Positions 8,120-16,996 of a DNA stretch of 64,000 bases are shown here, in pieces. Under the pieces are notes generated by a model that worked only from the letters and a program-made list of their open reading frames with translations, did no database searches and was not told where the DNA came from. A program made the position numbers and the translations under genes. Every line of letters begins with the position of its first letter. The stretch's first letter is position 1. This DNA is from Paenibacillus kribbensis (GTDB lineage Bacteria; Bacillota; Bacilli; Paenibacillales; Paenibacillaceae): positions 310,001 through 374,000 of the forward strand of contig NZ_CP020028.1 in assembly GCF_002240415.1 (NCBI RefSeq), given 5' to 3'.

Positions 8120-8617
8120 TCAAGCTAATGAAACGGCATGACCTGCCTGAATACTGGCTTTTACATCCACCAGACGCTGATTGCGACTGCCCCGGAAGCG
8201 GAGAGTCAGGTCCTTTTGTTGCTCTACAAAAGGTCCATCCACAATTACATCGCATAGCAGCGCCAGCTCCCGTCGAGCCTGATCTGCGAGCAAATCCTCA
8301 TAGACAAAACCCGTATAAGCCCACACGTTTCGATCAGGACAGGCTGCGCGGAAGTCACGTACAAATTGCGAGCATTCCTGCGCGGAGAAAAACGGGTCTC
8401 CTCCGCAGAGAGTCAGTCCGTCCAACAACGGATTGTCCATGATGTCACGGATGACTTCCTGTTGTCGTTCGGGCGTGAATGGCTCACCTGCGCGGAAGTT
8501 CCACGACGCCGGATTGAAGCAGCCGGGACAGGCATGGCGGCAGCCACTAATGAACACGACGGTGCGCAGGCCGTACCCTTCGTTCAGAGATTCCGGAATA
8601 TAGCCGCACAAATTCAC
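8120..8617 (-). CDS. nrdG: Anaerobic ribonucleotide reductase activating protein
   Basis: A 165-aa radical-SAM activase that installs the glycyl radical on NrdD. The [4Fe-4S] cluster ligands are CRHACPGC near residues 26-33, followed by the GGDPFF segment typical of NrdG (~73-78). The start codon overlaps the end of nrdD by four bases, so translation is coupled. Confidence 0.95.
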   Translation of the reverse strand: MNLCGYIPESLNEGYGLRTVVFISGCRHACPGCFNPASWNFRAGEPFTPERQQEVIRDIMDNPLLDGLTLCGGDPFFSAQECSQFVRDFRAACPDRNVWAYTGFVYEDLLADQARRELALLCDVIVDGPFVEQQKDLTLRFRGSRNQRLVDVKASIQAGHAVSLA

Positions 8618-10563
8618 TTATGCTTCACCCGGTCGCGAACTTCGGCTTGCTTGGCAGCATTGAAGCGAACGGTATAATCACCTGTCAGATATCCGGTTAC
8701 CCGACGCAAACGTTGAAAGTGCGTGTGTTCCTCGTCTGTGCCACATTGGGGACAGCTTGTCCCGATAATTCCTTCATAGCCGCAGTCCGTGCAGCGGTCT
8801 ACCGGATGGTTGATGGAGAAGTAGCCGATGTTCTGACCAAGTGCGTACTGCACAATTTTAAGAAACGCATCCGGGTTATTCCGCGCATTGCCGTCCAGTT
8901 CGATGTACGAAATCGCGCCAGCGTTGCACAGATTATGGAACGGAGCCTCCAAACTGATTTTACGGGCAGCTGGCAGCGTGTAATACACAGGTATATGGAA
9001 AGAATTCGTGTAGTATTCTCGATCATTCACCTCGGGAATAATTCCAAAATCACGTTGGTCCAGCAGTGTGAACTTGCCGGACAAGCCTTCGGCAGGTGTA
9101 GCGAACAATGTAATGTTCAGGTTGTAATGTTCACTCATCCGGTCGCAATACACGCGCATGGAAGTGATGACTCGCTGAGCCTCACGGTATACAGCGTCAT
9201 CCTCTCCGTGATGCTTGCCATACAGTGCCTTCATGCATTCGGCTAACCCGATAAATCCGAGCGACAGCGTACCGTGCTTGAGCACGCTTCCCACTTGTTC
9301 ATTCGGCTCCAGCTTATCTCCACCTTCCCATACGCCTTCGCGCATCATAAAGTCTGACGCTTTGGCAGGCTGGCTGGTTTGGATATGATAGCGATGCATG
9401 AGTCCATCCACAGCAATGCGCATAACCTCTTCCAGTTTGGCATCAAAGCCATCCCGGTCAGGCAGCTTGCGCTTGCCTGTGCAAATGCCATATTCAATGC
9501 CGAGACGCACCAGATTAATGGTATTAAACGAGAGATTCCCCTTGCCGCTTTGACGGTTTCTGCCGAAACGGTCAGCAATGGTGCGGGTACGGCAGCCCAT
9601 CGTTGCAATGATGGTATCCGGGTCATCTGCGCGGTAAAAGGGCAGGTTGAAGGTAGCATCCACATTTACAAAATTGGGATACATCCGTTTGCTGGAGCAT
9701 TCTACAGCCTTTAAGAACAGATCGTAGTTGATATCGCCCTCTGCTTGATTGACTCCTTTTTTACATTGGAAAATATGCTGTGGAAAAATAGGAGTTTCCC
9801 CGCTGCCCAGGCCGCGAATCGTGGCTTCCAGCAGCGATTGCGAGACAAGCCGTCCTTCAGCAGAAGTACACATCCCGTAATTCAGTGAAGTGAACGGAAT
9901 TTGTCCCCCCGCCCGACTGCTCATGGTGTTCAGGTTATGAATGAGCGATTCAGCGGCCTGCCGGGTCTCTGTTTTCGTTTCTTCGCATGCAAATGCATAG
10001 GAACGAGGGCAGATTGCCTGCAATTGGGTATTGGCTATATGTAGTTCATCCTCAGACAGCGCAGGCATAATCTCTTCCTCAAACAGCCGGAGTCCCTTAC
10101 GCAAGTGCTTGCGGAAGGACCGGGCAACATAAGGAGCAAGGTCCCAATCTATTTTATTGGCGGAGACTCCCCCGAATTGGCTGTTTTGCTGGGACTGGAA
10201 TATGATAGCGACCAGTGCCATAGCGGACATGATCGTTTGCGGTGTGCGCACAGAGCCATTGCCTGTATTAAAGCCGTCTTGCAGCAAACGACCAAAAGGG
10301 ATAAAGATACAATTCGTAGTTCCGAGCGCATATTGGTCCAAATCGTGAACATATACATATCCGTGGTCAATGGCGTTCGTCAGTTCAGGCGGAAGCACAC
10401 GCAAGCGCGCATACCATTTGGCATACTCGGAGCCGAGCTTGCTCATTTTGCCGCTGAATGATTCTCCGTTCAGGTTTGCATTCTCGCGCAGCATGTCCAG
10501 ATCTTGTGCCCCTATGACCCGCTCGCCGATATCGTATAATTGATGTTCCTCCAGCACTTTCAT
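8614..10563 (-). CDS. nrdD: Anaerobic (class III) ribonucleoside-triphosphate reductase
   Basis: A 649-aa glycyl-radical enzyme reducing NTPs to dNTPs without oxygen. Visible: QNSQFGGVSANKIDWD in the barrel, GCRTRT around the active-site region, four zinc cysteines (CTDC and CPQC, ~600-617), and the glycyl loop RRVTGYLTG close to the C terminus. The protein begins directly with the catalytic domain; the ~100-residue ATP-cone found at the N terminus of many NrdD proteins is not apparent. Start at 10563 chosen because GGAGGG lies just upstream; an ATG 15 bases earlier lacks one. An Fnr box and two NrdR boxes precede it. Confidence 0.95.
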   Translation of the reverse strand: MKVLEEHQLYDIGERVIGAQDLDMLRENANLNGESFSGKMSKLGSEYAKWYARLRVLPPELTNAIDHGYVYVHDLDQYALGTTNCIFIPFGRLLQDGFNTGNGSVRTPQTIMSAMALVAIIFQSQQNSQFGGVSANKIDWDLAPYVARSFRKHLRKGLRLFEEEIMPALSEDELHIANTQLQAICPRSYAFACEETKTETRQAAESLIHNLNTMSSRAGGQIPFTSLNYGMCTSAEGRLVSQSLLEATIRGLGSGETPIFPQHIFQCKKGVNQAEGDINYDLFLKAVECSSKRMYPNFVNVDATFNLPFYRADDPDTIIATMGCRTRTIADRFGRNRQSGKGNLSFNTINLVRLGIEYGICTGKRKLPDRDGFDAKLEEVMRIAVDGLMHRYHIQTSQPAKASDFMMREGVWEGGDKLEPNEQVGSVLKHGTLSLGFIGLAECMKALYGKHHGEDDAVYREAQRVITSMRVYCDRMSEHYNLNITLFATPAEGLSGKFTLLDQRDFGIIPEVNDREYYTNSFHIPVYYTLPAARKISLEAPFHNLCNAGAISYIELDGNARNNPDAFLKIVQYALGQNIGYFSINHPVDRCTDCGYEGIIGTSCPQCGTDEEHTHFQRLRRVTGYLTGDYTVRFNAAKQAEVRDRVKHK

Positions 10564-10614
10564 CGTAAAACCCTCCATATAGTAAAATATATATTATTTT
10601 CACAAAAACAACAT

Positions 10615-10662
10615 ATTGATGATATTGTGTTCTAAGTAATTGTTTCGATCTATATATTGTAT
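10615..10662 (-). promoter_or_regulatory. Two NrdR-type boxes before nrdDG
   Basis: On the minus strand ATACAATATATAGATC (10647-10662) and ACACAATATCATCAAT (10615-10630) resemble the NrdR consensus ACACwATATwTnGTGT, the first in its core and the second in its left half. They are 32 bp apart, i.e. three helical turns, the usual spacing of NrdR box pairs. NrdR would repress in response to (d)ATP. Confidence 0.6.
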
Positions 10663-10682
10663 ATAGGGATGTTACGAGAGTA

Positions 10683-10698
10683 TGTGACTATTGTCACA
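10683..10698. promoter_or_regulatory. Fnr-type operator upstream of nrdDG
   Basis: TGTGACTATTGTCACA is a perfect match to TGTGA-N6-TCACA, the site of Bacillus Fnr (and Crp). Placed 120 bp before the nrdD start, it fits activation under anaerobiosis. Confidence 0.75.
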
Positions 10699-10719
10699 TC
10701 CATGTGGAGGCGCGGAGCA

Positions 10720-10784
10720 CAAAAAAAGTCAGGCATAGAGTAAAGAACACATCTGTAGATACGCTCTTTACTCTATACCTGACT
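10720..10784 (-). terminator. Terminator of the second AbrB-like gene
   Basis: Long stem on the minus strand: AGTCAGG...ATAGAGTAAAGA (10727-10746) pairs with TCTTTACTCTAT...CCTGACT (to 10784), followed by T from the A run at 10721-10727. Confidence 0.85.
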
Positions 10785-10822
10785 ATGGAATACGTGATGA
10801 AAAAAAATATAGAATTGTGGGT

Positions 10823-11293
10823 CTAGAGCAACTTTTTTAGCTGAGACACCCGGCCCTGGGAAATATCGAGCATTTCGGCATAAACTTTTTGTGGCAGGTT
10901 TGGATGTTCCTGAATCAGCTTGCGGAGCTTTTTTACCATTTCACCCTGTTGCACTCTGGATTGCTTAGGCCGCCAGGTTGTATTGGTTTGGATCGGTTTG
11001 ACATGTTCTTGAGCATGGATGGCATCGGTGCTGGTGGCATGTACATTTTCCTCTGTCTTTAATACCTGGATGCAGTCTGCGCAAATAAAGCTGTCTCGAA
11101 AATAAGTTAAATGATCAACTGTGCCGCAAAATTTGCAGGAGACTCCGGTATACTTTCTTAACACAAATCCTTCTTCATTTACGAAAAACTCAAGCGAATC
11201 ACCAATATTGATATCCATCGTGGTGCGCATTTCCTTAGGAAGTACAATTCGCCCCAATTGGTCCAGAGGCCGTGTCATTCCGGTATTTTTCAT
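10823..11293 (-). CDS. AbrB/SpoVT-type regulator with CxxC pairs and C-terminal HTH (paralogue 2)
   Basis: A 156-aa relative of the proteins at 2852-3292 and 49447-49896, with the same order: AbrB domain (TGMTRPLDQLGRIVLPKE), CKFC/CADC pair about 20 residues apart, variable linker, and terminal HTH (AEMLDISQGRVSQLKKLL). The frame is open for 63 more codons upstream, but ATG 11293 is preceded by AAAGGAGGAAG and aligns with the start of the relatives, so the upstream part is rejected. Monocistronic with its own strong terminator. Confidence 0.87.
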   Translation of the reverse strand: MKNTGMTRPLDQLGRIVLPKEMRTTMDINIGDSLEFFVNEEGFVLRKYTGVSCKFCGTVDHLTYFRDSFICADCIQVLKTEENVHATSTDAIHAQEHVKPIQTNTTWRPKQSRVQQGEMVKKLRKLIQEHPNLPQKVYAEMLDISQGRVSQLKKLL

Positions 11294-11528
11294 CCTTGCT
11301 TCCTCCTTTCGCGATATATCCTGATTATACCAAAAAATATCATTTTTTGCTTTGAATATTGCAGGGGAAAATAACTTTTTTTGTTTTTTTGCTATGGCTT
11401 CTTTTTCATCCAATATTAGGAGGATTTCGGAATTGTTGCCGGGCTTCTCCTTTTTCGCTATGATAGATTGAAACGCTTTCATGTAGGCCTTTTCATCATA
11501 TTTTGAATGGGATAAGGAGATGACGGAT

Positions 11529-14525
11529 ATGAGTCATGAAACAACGGATATCGAATATTTATTTCAAGATCCGAAGATTCATCTGGATGAGCGTGTACGA
11601 GATTTAGTGTCCCGGCTAACCTTGGAGGAAAAGATTGAATCCATGCTGCAATATCAGCCTGCCATTGATCGTTTGGGAGTCGCGGCGTACAAGCACGGTA
11701 CGGAAGCGGCACACGGTATAGCCTGGCTGGGTGAGGCGACTTCATTTCCTCAGCCCGTAGGATTGGCGTGTACATGGGATACGGAATTGATGCGGCAGAT
11801 TGGCTCTGTGATCGGAGATGAGGCACGTGTCTATTACCGCCGTGATCCGAAGTTAAACGGCCTGACCCTGTGGGCACCTACGGTGGATATGGAGCGTGAC
11901 CCAAGATGGGGACGGAACGAGGAAGCCTATGGCGAGGACCCGTATTTGACAGGGGAGCTATCGAAGGAGCTAGTTAAGGGAATACAGGGCGATCATCCGG
12001 TCTATTTGAAGGCGGTTGCGACGTTAAAGCATTTCCTGGGCAACAATAATGAAGTGGATCGGGGAAGTGGCTCTTCCAGCATAGATCCGCGGAACCTGAG
12101 AGAATATTATCTGAGGGCCTTCGAAAAGCCTTTTACGGAAGGTGGAGCCCAGTCCATGATGACCTCCTATAACCTGATTAATGGAACGCCTGCGACGTTA
12201 TATCATGGGGTTAACGATATTGTCAGGGGCGAATGGGGGATGGATGGCTTTGTCGTTAGTGATGCGGGTGACGTCATGGGGATTGCCAACGACCACCAGT
12301 ATTATGACTCTCATACGCCGGGTGTAGCCGAATCCATTCGAGCGGGAATTGACAGCATAACAGATGATGCGGAGCTTTCCAAGCAGGCCATCCGTGAGGC
12401 GTTGGCGCAAGGAACGCTGGAGGAGGCAGATCTGGATCGGGCACTATTCCATACGTTCCGTGTCCGATTCCGTTTGGGAGAGTTTGATCCGGCGGCAGAC
12501 AATCCCTATGCATTGATCGGGGAAGAGCATCTAATGACGGAGCAAGCCCGTGAATTGTCGCTGCGTGCGGCAAGGGAGCAGGTCGTGCTGCTCAAAAATG
12601 AGCGCGGGCTCTTGCCGCTGGACCCTGCGCAATGTGGCAAGGTAGCCGTGATCGGTACGCTCGGCAATGAGGTGTACCGCGACTGGTATTCCGGTACATT
12701 GCCTTATCGGGTGACACCTCTGGAAGCGATTCGCGCCAAGCTGGAAAGCGAGGACACGAAGGAACGCGTCATGTACCGCGATGCCAAGGATCGTGTGGTC
12801 CTAACGGCGGCGGCTGACGGGGCGAAGCTTACAGTCGATCCTTCCGGCGAAATGCGGCTGTCCCATGATGGAGAGCCGACGGTATTAACCATGACGGATT
12901 GGGGCTATGGAAGCGTGACGTTAGCCGATGAGCATCTGGGTGCTTATATGACGAGCGATGAAGAAACGCTTCGTGTGACAGCTGAAGAGGCCTATGGCTG
13001 GTATGTTAAAGAAGTGTTCGGACTGACTCCTGTTGAAAAAGGGAAGTGTGTGTGGACGACATGGAACGGCAAGCCTGTGGTAGCTGGGGCGGAGGGCTCA
13101 TTAAAGGCAGTGGAGACCACAAGCTCCGTTCCCAACGCTGTAGCAGGTAACGCCTCGACAGTCTCAACGGCCTCAGGGCAGGGCCATGCGACGTTCCAGG
13201 TAGAAACGGTGTCGGATGGTTTAGCGGAGGCGATAGCCGCTGCGCAAGCGGCAGATACAGCGATTGTATTTGTTGGCAATCACCCGCTCATTAACGGCAA
13301 AGAAGAGAATGACCGCCCAGGCTTGGAGCTGGCAGCTTCCCAGCAGCGGCTTATCGAGGAGGTGTACCGTGTCAATCCGAATACGATTGTGGTTTTGACA
13401 GGCAGCTACCCGTTTGCCATTCCCTGGGTTCAGGAGCATATCCCTGCGATCGTATACACGTCTCATGCGGGTCAAGAGCATGGTACGGCAGTAGCCGATG
13501 TCCTATTCGGTGATTATGCGCCCGCGGGTCGGTTGAACATGACATGGTATCAGAGCGAGGAGCAATTGGGCGACATCAAAGATTATGATATTATTCGTGG
13601 CGGCCGTACCTATCAGTATTATGAAGGTGAACCCTTGTACGCGTTCGGTCACGGGCTGACATACTCGCCATTTGAATATAGCAAGCTGCGCACAAATGCC
13701 CAAGCGTCTGGTGCAAGCGAATGGGCGGCTACAGAGGATGGAGCGGGCAATGTAAGCTCCATTGCTGCACTGGATGCCACGGATACTCTTCAGGTGTGGG
13801 TGGATGTGACCCATCGGGGCGTAGCTGCCGGCGAGGAGGTTGTACAGCTATATGTACGGCCTGGAGCTTCGCGGGTCAAGCGGCCGTTGAAGACCTTGTG
13901 CGGATTTCAACGTGTCCGCTTAGAGCCGGGGGAGACGCGAACGATTGCTTTTACGATTCAAGTGAAGGATTGGGCAATCTGGGATGTTACACGGGATCGC
14001 TATTGCGTTGAAGCTGGCGAATACACCCTGCTGGCAGGCGCTTCTTCAACGGATATCCGGCTGGAGCATCCTGTGAACGTTCGAGGTGAAGTCATTCCAC
14101 CCCGTCAAGCCGGACGGAGCATTCGCGCTGAGAACTTTGATGATTGTGCCAATATTCTGCTGGATGAAAGCAAGGAGCAAACGGAGGCCTGTGTACGTCC
14201 GTATTCACCTCAGTATCCTGGCTGGATCGCTTTTCACGGCGTGGAATGGGGGACGGCGAGCACGGCTGAATTTCAATGCCGCGTGTCAGGCAATAGCAGC
14301 GACGCAGTTATTGAGCTGAGTTTGGATACGCCGGATAGCGAAGCAGTGGCCTGTATGAACGTGGGCAATACAGGAGGAGCGCAAGCATGGATGACGCTCG
14401 CCGAAGCGCTGTGTCCAATCTCGGGCGTACATGATGTGTACCTGTGGTTGAGTGGGGAGGTGCGGTTAAGTCATTTTATTTTGGACGCTTGCTGTTCTAT
14501 AGGAGATTCTGGTCCGCAGGCTTGA
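11529..14525 (+). CDS. Family 3 glycoside hydrolase with insert and CBM6-like C terminus
   Basis: A 998-aa beta-glycosidase (glucosidase or xylosidase type). Order: GH3 N-terminal barrel (~30-335) with WAPTVDMERDPRWGR, AVATLKHFLGNN and the nucleophile region GFVVSDAGD; alpha/beta sandwich begun by REQVVLLKNE and resumed with VGNHPLINGKEENDR (~590) and ASHAGQEHG-like loop; between them an extra ~130-residue beta-rich insert; a fibronectin III-like domain (VQLYVRPGASRVKRPLK); and a CBM6-like module at ~865-990 (SIRAENFDD, AWMTLAEAL, HDVYLWLSG). No signal peptide, so cytoplasmic. Start 11529, not 11520, because AAGGAG abuts the latter. Confidence 0.9.
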   Translation: MSHETTDIEYLFQDPKIHLDERVRDLVSRLTLEEKIESMLQYQPAIDRLGVAAYKHGTEAAHGIAWLGEATSFPQPVGLACTWDTELMRQIGSVIGDEARVYYRRDPKLNGLTLWAPTVDMERDPRWGRNEEAYGEDPYLTGELSKELVKGIQGDHPVYLKAVATLKHFLGNNNEVDRGSGSSSIDPRNLREYYLRAFEKPFTEGGAQSMMTSYNLINGTPATLYHGVNDIVRGEWGMDGFVVSDAGDVMGIANDHQYYDSHTPGVAESIRAGIDSITDDAELSKQAIREALAQGTLEEADLDRALFHTFRVRFRLGEFDPAADNPYALIGEEHLMTEQARELSLRAAREQVVLLKNERGLLPLDPAQCGKVAVIGTLGNEVYRDWYSGTLPYRVTPLEAIRAKLESEDTKERVMYRDAKDRVVLTAAADGAKLTVDPSGEMRLSHDGEPTVLTMTDWGYGSVTLADEHLGAYMTSDEETLRVTAEEAYGWYVKEVFGLTPVEKGKCVWTTWNGKPVVAGAEGSLKAVETTSSVPNAVAGNASTVSTASGQGHATFQVETVSDGLAEAIAAAQAADTAIVFVGNHPLINGKEENDRPGLELAASQQRLIEEVYRVNPNTIVVLTGSYPFAIPWVQEHIPAIVYTSHAGQEHGTAVADVLFGDYAPAGRLNMTWYQSEEQLGDIKDYDIIRGGRTYQYYEGEPLYAFGHGLTYSPFEYSKLRTNAQASGASEWAATEDGAGNVSSIAALDATDTLQVWVDVTHRGVAAGEEVVQLYVRPGASRVKRPLKTLCGFQRVRLEPGETRTIAFTIQVKDWAIWDVTRDRYCVEAGEYTLLAGASSTDIRLEHPVNVRGEVIPPRQAGRSIRAENFDDCANILLDESKEQTEACVRPYSPQYPGWIAFHGVEWGTASTAEFQCRVSGNSSDAVIELSLDTPDSEAVACMNVGNTGGAQAWMTLAEALCPISGVHDVYLWLSGEVRLSHFILDACCSIGDSGPQA

Positions 14526-14591
14526 ACTTACTTCTGACTTCACGTACAATGCATTCATCGAAGTTTCTACAGCTTAGGGGTGTCATTTCAT

Positions 14592-15089
14592 TTGAATAGT
14601 GAAAAAAGACTACGCACCGCAACGCCCAGATGGCTTGGGGTGGCGGTAAAGGCGCTTGTCTATTTGGAAAAGCATGGAGAGCTCTGTGCCAGCGGATCGA
14701 TTGCCCGCTCCATTGACTGTGAAGTAACCCTGGTACGCAGGGTGCTGACGCGACTTGTACAGGCAGAATTAATCGCAGCACGCGAGGGCCGTGAGGGAGG
14801 CTATGTGCTGACCCGTTCGGCAGACCATATTACACTCGCGGATATATATCACGCCATTGAAATAGGTGATCCGATTTTCCCGGGTATGATGCATGAACCG
14901 GAGACGAACCCTTTTTGTGGGGAGCTGGCGATCGCTGTATCTGAAATATTAGCCGAGAGCGAACGCCGTATGCTGGAGGTATGGGAGTCTCATACACTGG
15001 CTTCACTCGCCAAGCGTACAACACTTGCAGTGGGCAGCTGCAGCCATAATGAAGGCAAGGATAACGAGGCATCTTCCAAAAGTGAATAG
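14592..15089 (+). CDS. Rrf2-family transcriptional regulator
   Basis: A ~165-aa winged-helix protein with the Rrf2 pattern: VKALVYLEKHG, SGSIARSIDCEVTLVRRVL (recognition helix), EGREGGYVLTR (wing). The triple-cysteine cluster that holds Fe-S in NsrR/IscR is not present; only scattered cysteines are seen, so it is closer to YwnA-like members. TTG 14592 is preferred since AGGGG lies 11 bases upstream; GTG 14580 overlaps that site. Target unknown. Confidence 0.82.
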   Translation: MNSEKRLRTATPRWLGVAVKALVYLEKHGELCASGSIARSIDCEVTLVRRVLTRLVQAELIAAREGREGGYVLTRSADHITLADIYHAIEIGDPIFPGMMHEPETNPFCGELAIAVSEILAESERRMLEVWESHTLASLAKRTTLAVGSCSHNEGKDNEASSKSE

Positions 15090-15106
15090 CACATTTTTAT
15101 TCAAAA

Positions 15107-15153
15107 TGATAATAGCCGATACAACTCCCCAAAAGAGGATTGTATCGGCTATT
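15107..15153. terminator. Bidirectional terminator
   Basis: AATAGCCGATACA and TGTATCGGCTATT (15111-15123 and 15141-15153) form a 13-bp perfect stem between the convergent Rrf2 and diguanylate cyclase genes. Confidence 0.75.
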
Positions 15154-16248
15154 CTATATTTCATACGAGCAAATCCGGTTACGCCCTGCATGTTTAGCTT
15201 CGTATAATGCTTTATCCGCCTGCTCCAGCAGAGCCGCCCCGGATATATCTCCCCCGGTATCAGGAAAGGTTGTCACGCCGATCGATACGGTGACTTTAAG
15301 AATAGGCCTGTCCGCCAGAACAAACTCGTACTGATTTACGCCGCTAAGAATCTGATTCGCTATGCGCAGTGCTTGCTGAAAAGTACAATTCGGTAAAAGC
15401 ACGGTGAATTCCTCTCCCCCGCTGCGGGTGACTATGTCATTAGAGCGACATTTGTCAATCAAAATCTGTCCAAGCTGGCGCAGCACGGCATCTCCCGCAG
15501 CATGACCATAGGTATCGTTCACTTCCTTGAAGTGATCAATATCCAGCACCAGTACAGATAGGTGCTCGTGACGTTGACGAGCCCGGGGAAGCTGCTCTTC
15601 CAGTGAAGATTCAAGCTGCCTTCTGTTGCTTAAATTGGTGAGATGGTCTGTATAGGAGGTGTGCTCCAGACGAAGCAATAGCTCATTAGAGGTATTGATT
15701 GACTCAGCAATGAGATATAGAAGAAATCCACCTGCCATAGAAATCACAAAATGGAGCGGATAAACGTGCAGGACAGCATCTATATTATTATTCAAATTAA
15801 TCATGAAAGGGAAAAAGATAACACCCAAAGCGAAAATATTCATAATGACCAGCTTAGGCAAACGGGACCAGGACAGATGTGACAGCAAAGCGCAGCCTAT
15901 GCCCACGAGCATCATAAAAAAGGCGCCTACAATGGCCTGTGTGGTAACACCAAACAGCAATAATCTGCCTAAGCACACAAAAAGGGTAGCGATGAGCGCA
16001 GCTGGACCGCCAATGTAAGTCGCGGTAGCTATAATAGCCAGATGACGAAGATCGGCAATCGTATTAAAACCAACGTGGAACGAATAGTACATCAAGACAA
16101 TGCCATAGCATCCAAAAAGAGCGCCCCCGATCCAATGTACCTTGCGCTTTAAGGTGTGTAGACGGATTTTATATCTTTGTGATATGAGGCCGGTTATGTA
16201 CAAAAAGGTAACGAGGATACAGATATTCACAAAAAAAGTACTGAACAA
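15154..16248 (-). CDS. Membrane diguanylate cyclase (GGDEF)
   Basis: A 364-aa enzyme making c-di-GMP from GTP. Six or so transmembrane helices occupy residues 1-185, resembling the 5TM-5TMR_LYT sensor unit; the GGDEF domain follows at ~195-360, with YTDHLTNLSNRR at its start, VLDIDHFKEVNDTYGH for metal and nucleotide binding, and the active-site loop SGGEEF (A-site variant that is active in many enzymes). Ligand of the membrane sensor is unknown. Monocistronic. Confidence 0.9.
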   Translation of the reverse strand: MFSTFFVNICILVTFLYITGLISQRYKIRLHTLKRKVHWIGGALFGCYGIVLMYYSFHVGFNTIADLRHLAIIATATYIGGPAALIATLFVCLGRLLLFGVTTQAIVGAFFMMLVGIGCALLSHLSWSRLPKLVIMNIFALGVIFFPFMINLNNNIDAVLHVYPLHFVISMAGGFLLYLIAESINTSNELLLRLEHTSYTDHLTNLSNRRQLESSLEEQLPRARQRHEHLSVLVLDIDHFKEVNDTYGHAAGDAVLRQLGQILIDKCRSNDIVTRSGGEEFTVLLPNCTFQQALRIANQILSGVNQYEFVLADRPILKVTVSIGVTTFPDTGGDISGAALLEQADKALYEAKHAGRNRICSYEI

Positions 16249-16441
16249 GATGCTAAACCCTCCCGAGAGGCATATTCCTTCATTTTATCAAAAAAAACTG
16301 ACATTAGGCTTCAAAATGAAGAATTTATTAAATTTATTACGCCAGTGTGGGTTATAATGTTTCGCCCTTATATCTAGTACATAACTGGGAATGGATTGAG
16401 CATACTTCCGAAATACAAGTAACTCAATTTATCCGACCCCA

Positions 16442-16479
16442 TTGACTTGGAATAAATTAAGATTTATACTTATTCTAAA
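16442..16479 (+). promoter_or_regulatory. perR promoter with PerR-type operator
   Basis: TTGACT (16442-16447), 17-bp spacer, TATACT (16465-16470). The palindrome TTTATACTTATTCTAAA (16463-16479) covers the -10 element; its complement agrees at 15 of 17 bases with the operator of dps. This suggests autorepression. A second possible promoter (TTGTGA, 18 bp, TATAAT at 16514-16519) lies downstream. Confidence 0.75.
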
Positions 16480-16544
16480 TTAAATGTTATTGTGATTACT
16501 AGTTAAGTATAAATATAATCTGGATTAGTTAAGGGAGATGCGGT

Positions 16545-16940
16545 ATGAGAACCTTAAATTTAACCTCGCAACGCCAAGCGGTGTACGATGTGGTTCGTGA
16601 GGCCCATGATCATCCTACTGCGGCTGATGTTATGAATCGGTTAATGGAGCGTGGATATAATCTAGCCTATGGTACGGTATATAATTCGCTGCGCTATTTA
16701 ACAGATAAGGAATTAATCCGTGAGTTGAAGCTGGGGGAAGCTGCCAGTCGTTATGACGGACGGATGGACGATCATCAGCATATTATTTGTCAGGTATGCG
16801 GACGAGTAGATGAGGTGATGAGCGAGGTTCCAGACGATTGGACCGAGACGGTTGCGCATGAAACGGGATATGCCATTGCCCATGCCCATGTTGTATTCGG
16901 AGGAGTGTGTAAGGAATGCCAAAGCAAGCGAATCAAATAA
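16545..16940 (+). CDS. perR: Fur-family peroxide regulator, PerR-like
   Basis: A 131-aa metalloregulator. N-terminal winged helix (RQAVYDVVREAHDHPTAADV, ~10-30, and GTVYNSLRYLTD), then the metal-binding domain with SRYDGRMDDHQHIIC, where the Asp and two His are the PerR Fe/Mn ligands, and two CxxC pairs (CQVC and CKEC) for structural zinc. The identical operator before itself and before dps supports a PerR rather than Fur or Zur role. Ribosome site GGGAGATG upstream. Confidence 0.85.
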   Translation: MRTLNLTSQRQAVYDVVREAHDHPTAADVMNRLMERGYNLAYGTVYNSLRYLTDKELIRELKLGEAASRYDGRMDDHQHIICQVCGRVDEVMSEVPDDWTETVAHETGYAIAHAHVVFGGVCKECQSKRIK

Positions 16941-16996
16941 CGAATCGTTTCAAAGCAGCTGAGATGCCCAGACGGGTAAAGGGGAACTGGACAACG

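Noticed and set aside
10700..10800. Hairpin upstream of nrdD as a possible riboswitch
   Set aside because: The T run is on the minus strand just after the AbrB-like gene; it is simply that gene's terminator.
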